Assembly: GCF_034661295.1 (NCBI RefSeq)
Contig: NZ_CP141062.1
Location: forward strand, 868,001-932,000
DNA from: Faecalibacter sp. LW9
GTDB taxonomy: Bacteria > Bacteroidota > Bacteroidia > Flavobacteriales > Weeksellaceae
Length of the DNA: 64,000 nt
Reading direction: 5' to 3'
Shown here: positions 58,335-64,000 of the stretch, one piece after another
Layout of the letters: every line of letters starts with the position of its first letter
Position numbering within the stretch: the stretch's first letter is position 1
Made by a program: the position numbers and the translations under genes
Notes under the pieces: model-generated
The model's input: only the letters and a program-made list of their open reading frames with translations
Database searches by the model: none
What the model was told of the DNA's origin: nothing

Positions 58335-59342
58335 TTATTTTTTATAATACGAACGATACCATTGGACAAAGTTTTCAACCCCTTTATCTATGGGATAATG
58401 GGGTTGATATTCATAATTCTCCATTAAATCATGAACATCCGCCCATGTCTGGTTAACATCTCCTGGTTGCATTGGTAACATTTCTAAAGTAGCTTTTAAT
58501 CCTGTAGAATGTTCCACTTCTCGAATGAAATCCATCAATTGCACCGGTTTACTGTTCCCTATATTATACAATTCATAATGATTTATAGGCTCCTTTTCAA
58601 CTAATCTTAGAATCCCTTGTATAATGTCGTCGATGTATGTAAAGTCACGGGATAAATCCCCATGATTAAATACCTTTATCGGGCGTTGGTTAAAAATGGC
58701 ATCTGTAAATAGAAACATCGCCATGTCCGGACGTCCCCACGGACCATATACCGTAAAGAATCGTAATCCTATTGTTTGTATTCCGTACAAATGACTGTAG
58801 GCATGTGCCATCAATTCATTGGACTTTTTCGTAGCCGCATATAAACTAATCGGTAAATCTACATTTTGTTGTGTGGAAAAGGGTACATCAGTTGAATTCC
58901 CATAAACACTTGAACTACTGGCATACAACAGATGTTTCACCTTGAACGTTCGACAAGATTCCAAGACATTTAAAAATCCCACCAAATTACTTTGCCCATA
59001 AGCATGTGGATTTTCGATACTATATCGAACCCCCGCTTGGGCAGCCAAATGAATAACGCGATCAAATTGATAGGCTTCAAACAAGGAAGTCATAAACTCC
59101 AAGTCTTCTAAATTTGCACGGTAAAAGTGGAAGTTAAGCGCCTTCGAAGTACATTTTTGTTGAAAAATTTGCGCTTCAGCACGATCAATCCCTAGTTGAT
59201 TTAAACGGCCATACTTTAAATTGACATCGTAATAATCATTGATATTATCATAACCGATTACGTGATGCCCTAAGGCACAAAGTGCTTGGGATAAATGCAT
59301 ACCAATAAATCCGGCAGCTCCTGTGACTAATATTTTTTCCAT
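58335..59342 (-). CDS. UDP-glucuronate 4-epimerase-like SDR
   Basis: 335 residues. GAAGFIGMHLSQAL, NDYYDVNLKYGRLNQL (typical of UDP-GlcA 4-epimerases), SSSSVYG...YAATKKSNE with the catalytic Tyr/Lys, and RFFTVYGPWGRPDMA. It should convert UDP-GlcA (made by Ugd) to UDP-GalA. It follows the cytidylyltransferase gene by 20 bp. Confidence 0.88.
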   Translation of the reverse strand: MEKILVTGAAGFIGMHLSQALCALGHHVIGYDNINDYYDVNLKYGRLNQLGIDRAEAQIFQQKCTSKALNFHFYRANLEDLEFMTSLFEAYQFDRVIHLAAQAGVRYSIENPHAYGQSNLVGFLNVLESCRTFKVKHLLYASSSSVYGNSTDVPFSTQQNVDLPISLYAATKKSNELMAHAYSHLYGIQTIGLRFFTVYGPWGRPDMAMFLFTDAIFNQRPIKVFNHGDLSRDFTYIDDIIQGILRLVEKEPINHYELYNIGNSKPVQLMDFIREVEHSTGLKATLEMLPMQPGDVNQTWADVHDLMENYEYQPHYPIDKGVENFVQWYRSYYKK

Positions 59343-59362
59343 AGTTAAGTTCGTAGGTGGTA

Positions 59363-59782
59363 TTATTTTATGCTCTCATTATTTGCCACTACTTGGCGTA
59401 AAGAAGAGCTTGAAAAACGATGGCTTCTTTTATTGTAATATATTTCAATTTGATTGTCGATACAAAATTGTTTTCCTGTAAAATCTTTATCACGGTATTC
59501 TTCTCCAATGATTCGGATGTCAATCGGAATCGCTCTTAAAATATCATCTAAATCTTGTTCGGTAGCATACGGAATTATTTCATCCACATATTTGCATCCC
59601 TGTAATTGAATATAACGTTCTACCACACTTTGAGTCGGTTGATTTTTATTCGGATCAATATGTTGTGGATCCGTATTTAATCCTACAATCAAATGGTCAC
59701 ACATTCTTTTTGCTTCTTCGAGCATCATAATGTGACCTGCATGCAATAAATCAAATGCCCCAAAGGTTATTCCAATCTTCAT
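59363..59782 (-). CDS. Cytidylyltransferase-like protein (TagD/glycerol-3-phosphate type)
   Basis: 139 residues. GITFGAFDLLHAGHIMMLEEAK has the HxGH nucleotidyltransferase motif and RSHRFSSSSLRQ resembles the RTxGISTT C-terminal motif in altered form. The family couples CTP with a small phosphate (glycerol-3-P in TagD). A glycerol-phosphate or similar decoration of the polysaccharide is possible, but no matching transferase is recognised. Confidence 0.75.
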   Translation of the reverse strand: MKIGITFGAFDLLHAGHIMMLEEAKRMCDHLIVGLNTDPQHIDPNKNQPTQSVVERYIQLQGCKYVDEIIPYATEQDLDDILRAIPIDIRIIGEEYRDKDFTGKQFCIDNQIEIYYNKRSHRFSSSSLRQVVANNESIK

Positions 59783-59860
59783 AAGAGAATATTTTATATC
59801 AAAACGTTATACAAAAATAGAACTTCAAAAAGTTATAACAACAATTTCTGTTAAAAAAGA

Positions 59861-59884
59861 AAAGGAGATCCTAAGATCTCCTTT
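59861..59884. terminator. Terminator between manC and the cytidylyltransferase gene
   Basis: Perfect 10-bp stem AAAGGAGATC/GATCTCCTTT with loop CTAA. T-tracts follow on both strands. Read-through would be needed if manC shares its promoter with the downstream genes. Confidence 0.88.
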
Positions 59885-59891
59885 TTATTGA

Positions 59892-60884
59892 TTAAACCAA
59901 TTCTGGCTTTTTCTTTTCTAAATAATTATACACATTCTTCACTTCTTGTGAATCTTCTTTTTGTAAAATTAAATTCGCAGTTGGTGTTGAAACAAAAATG
60001 CAATTGCTTAATCCAACAAATGCGGTATAAACATTTGTACCGATTATCATATTTCCGTTACGATCTACCGGGTGCCCTCCTGAACGAAAATAATCATATA
60101 AGGCTTCAAATGAACCCAAATCATCCCATGAAAACTTAGCCTGTACCACTTTAATGCGTTTACTGCGTTCCATCACAGCATAATCGATACTATTCGCCGG
60201 AATTTCCATAGATAATGCTTCATCCAAATAACCATCTTGGTTAGCATTCCATGCTTGCAAAGATTTTTCGTAGATTTCCGGTTCAAACTGTTTTAATTCG
60301 TCCAATAAAATACCTGCTTTGAAACAGAACATTCCACTGTTCCATAAAAAGTTTCCACGTTCAATAAAATCTTTTGCAGTAATATGATTAGGTTTTTCAC
60401 GGAATGATAAAACAGTATCCCCTTTATGTTCTATATACCCATAACCTGTTTCAGGATGCGTAGGCTCCACACCAAACGTTACAATGTAATCCGAATTCGC
60501 TAAATCAATGGCACGTTGAATCGCATCTTGATATTCATCCATGCGTTGAATCAAATGATCCGATGGGGTTACAATCAAAATATCATTCTCATCAACTGCT
60601 AAGGCAGCAAAAGCAATTGCCGCAGCCGTATTACGAGGAACTGCTTCGGTAATCTTAATACAGTCGACGTTTAATTTCTCCAGAATCTTTTGAGATAAAC
60701 TTTCGTTATCTTTATTTCCAATGACCATTAAATCCGTTGTAATGGCTTTATTCCTTTTAATAGTTAATTCAAATAAAGAACGATCATTGAATATTTCTAA
60801 GTATTGTTTGGGATGTGTTTTACGTGATAAAGGCCATAAACGACTTCCTACACCTCCCGACAATACCACATTATATATTTTCAT
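59892..60884 (-). CDS. manC: Mannose-1-phosphate guanylyltransferase
   Basis: 330 residues, the short form without a C-terminal isomerase domain. VVLSGGVGSRLWPLSRKTHPKQYL is the GTP-binding signature, VTPSDHLI and FREKPNH the sugar-phosphate contacts, and DDLGSFEALYDYF the C-terminal motif. It makes GDP-mannose from mannose-1-P and GTP. It is the first gene of the polysaccharide locus, but a strong terminator directly follows, so downstream genes may need a further promoter or read-through. Confidence 0.9.
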   Translation of the reverse strand: MKIYNVVLSGGVGSRLWPLSRKTHPKQYLEIFNDRSLFELTIKRNKAITTDLMVIGNKDNESLSQKILEKLNVDCIKITEAVPRNTAAAIAFAALAVDENDILIVTPSDHLIQRMDEYQDAIQRAIDLANSDYIVTFGVEPTHPETGYGYIEHKGDTVLSFREKPNHITAKDFIERGNFLWNSGMFCFKAGILLDELKQFEPEIYEKSLQAWNANQDGYLDEALSMEIPANSIDYAVMERSKRIKVVQAKFSWDDLGSFEALYDYFRSGGHPVDRNGNMIIGTNVYTAFVGLSNCIFVSTPTANLILQKEDSQEVKNVYNYLEKKKPELV

Positions 60885-60910
60885 GTATGCTACGACTTAA
60901 AATCAACCTA

Positions 60911-60939
60911 CAAATTTAAAGGATTCTATAGAATTTCAA
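60911..60939 (-). promoter_or_regulatory. Promoter of manC and the polysaccharide locus
   Basis: On the minus strand TTG (60937-60939) and TAAATTTG (60911-60918, exact TAnnTTTG) are 18 bp apart, a full Bacteroidota promoter. The ATG follows 26 bp later. Confidence 0.7.
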
Positions 60940-61060
60940 CTATTCTTTAAAAAATTAATAGGTTTAAAACAAATGATTTAACCTTTTCTTAAAATATCAA
61001 TCCATGAATCCCGATTAACATAAAGCGAAAAATTATATTCAATTTAATTTTAGTTGGACA

Positions 61061-61960
61061 ACTAGGACGCATTTCAACTTCTCATCCTCCACGAGGCATT
61101 CCGTCAAGCTGGACTTGTTTCAGCTTCTTATCCTCCAAATAAAATTTATAGTTTGTGATCTGAAGCAAGCCATGGTAAATGAAATTATGTTATATGTAAT
61201 ACGTTATACGTTTTTCATTTTCACTTTGTATTAACCTCCCTAACTTAAAAACATAACAACTTAATCACTTAACAACTTATCCACTTAATCACTTAATCAC
61301 TTAACCACTTAACCACTCTTCACGCACAATCCATACGGTAGAATTAGGAATTAGGAATGATGAATGATGATTTATGAATGGTAAGACGAACTTAAGAACT
61401 TAAGAACTTAAGAACTTAAAACAAATGTAACTTTTCACTTTTAGTGATTCACTAATCTTTTTACATTTTACATTTTACTTCATACAAAATAACCCAGTAT
61501 ACCTAACTCAGAACCCATAACAACTTAAATAAGGCATAAGACGTAAGGTTTAAGACATAAGGCTAATCCTGTCAAGCTGGACTTGTTTCAGCTTCTCATC
61601 CTCCAAATAAAGTTTATAGTTTGTGATCTGAAGCAACTCATGGTGAATAAAATAAAGTTATATGTAACAAGTTATATGTAATACGTTGTTTTCATTTTTC
61701 ATTTTCTATTTGCCTCCCTAACTTTAAAACATAACAACTTAATCACTTAACAACTTAACAACTTAACCACTTAACCACTCTTCATGCGCAAGACATACGG
61801 TGAAGTTAGGAATTAGGAATGATGAATTATGATTTATGAATGGTAAGGCGAACTTTAGAAGTTAGAAGTTAGAAGTTAGAAGTTAGAACAAAAGTAATTT
61901 TTCACTTTTCACTTTTCACTTTTAGTTATTCACTATCCATCCTTCTAACATCTCATATCT
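61061..61960. repeat. Repeat tract R5 beside the rRNA operon
   Basis: About 900 bp with no gene. A roughly 290-bp unit is present twice (61102-61393 and 61570-61855), beginning at GTCAAGCTGGACTTG TTTCAGCTT, which can form a small hairpin, and ending in AATGGTAAGGCGAACTT-type sequence. Each unit includes CTTAAYCA octamer arrays (about 61258-61318 and 61737-61780). Between and after them lie TTAAGAAC and GTTAGAA arrays and diverged relatives of the 106-bp module. Confidence 0.87.
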
Positions 61961-61986
61961 AATCTCTCAATTCTAACCAAACAAAA

Positions 61987-62016
61987 AATCCCCAACCAAA
62001 TAAATGATTGAGGATT
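61987..62016 (-). terminator. rRNA operon terminator
   Basis: On the minus strand AATCCTCAA pairs with TTGGGGATT (one T-G pair) and is followed by a T run, directly after the 5S gene. Confidence 0.85.
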
Positions 62017-62023
62017 TTAATAA

Positions 62024-62133
<110 letters not shown>

Positions 62134-62281
62134 TTTCTTAGTTATTTTTAATCAGGTTTTGTTCCTAATATATTTTTGACATTATTAGATAATTGAATAC
62201 AAATAATCTTGTTTTATACAATCCAGTATACAATTCAAATAAGATTAACTAACCTTCTCTATGACGGTTAAATTAATATTT

Positions 62282-64000
<1,719 letters not shown>

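Noticed and set aside
62134-62281. tRNA between 23S and 5S
   Set aside because: No cloverleaf or T-loop sequence is seen on either strand.

Overview
The window is AT-rich DNA from a member of the Bacteroidota, most likely class Flavobacteriia and probably family Weeksellaceae (an Empedobacter- or Weeksella-like bacterium; the genus is a guess). The grounds are TAnnTTTG-type -7 promoter boxes, class-typical neighbours (mevalonate-pathway GHMP kinase / UbiA-like prenyltransferase / RluB-like synthase; flippase / dut / nucleotidyltransferase / DUF4292 / EnvC-like / TatA) and the abundance of exported S9 and M1 peptidases.

Region 1 (1-28.7 kb) is mostly housekeeping. It holds the end of a mevalonate-kinase-like gene, a prenyltransferase, two pseudouridine synthases, two S9 peptidases and an M1 peptidase. 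Next come TatA, an EnvC-like degenerate M23 protein, a nucleotidyltransferase, dUTPase, a flippase, GpsA, FolD, QueE, aspartate ammonia-lyase and phosphoglucose isomerase. Four genes here are broken: a small membrane protein (frameshift), the DUF4292 lipoprotein (amber codon), a PKD-domain surface protein (about five lesions) and an azurin-like lipoprotein (frameshift). A sigma-54-type promoter followed about 75 bp later by a terminator, with no ORF between, may encode a small RNA.

Region 2 (28.7-37.6 kb) has three intergenic tracts built from the same repeat modules: tandem 7- and 8-mers such as GTTAAGC, GTTAGAAA and ACTTAGA, four copies of a 143-bp module, three copies of a 106-bp module and two copies of a 111-bp terminator module. 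They surround a lipoprotein / RNase HI / M1 peptidase / PlsC operon and isolate a PglE-like aminotransferase gene.

Region 3 (35.1-60.9 kb) is a capsule or O-antigen locus, all on the minus strand, reading from manC toward the pglC/pglD/pglE-like genes. Precursor enzymes come first: GDP-mannose synthesis, a cytidylyltransferase, UDP-GlcA 4-epimerase, UDP-GlcNAc 4-epimerase, UDP-HexNAc dehydrogenase and UDP-glucose dehydrogenase. Then follow a Wzx flippase, a VioA-like aminotransferase, a GNAT, an ATP-grasp ligase, eight glycosyltransferases, two further acyl/acetyltransferases, an EpsG/Wzy-type polymerase, and finally a PglC-like initiating transferase with PglD- and PglE-like enzymes. The inferred scheme is that PglC loads the first sugar phosphate on undecaprenyl phosphate, the glycosyltransferases extend it, Wzx flips it and the polymerase joins the units. 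Export genes (Wza/Wzc type) are not in view. The 40-52 kb core looks more AT-rich than its flanks, as expected of an exchangeable specificity region. A 23S-IVS-type four-helix-bundle gene bracketed by an 18-bp inverted repeat sits inside the locus.

Region 4 (60.9-64 kb) is another repeat tract, then the end of an rRNA operon on the minus strand: terminator, 5S, and the 3' part of 23S running off the window.
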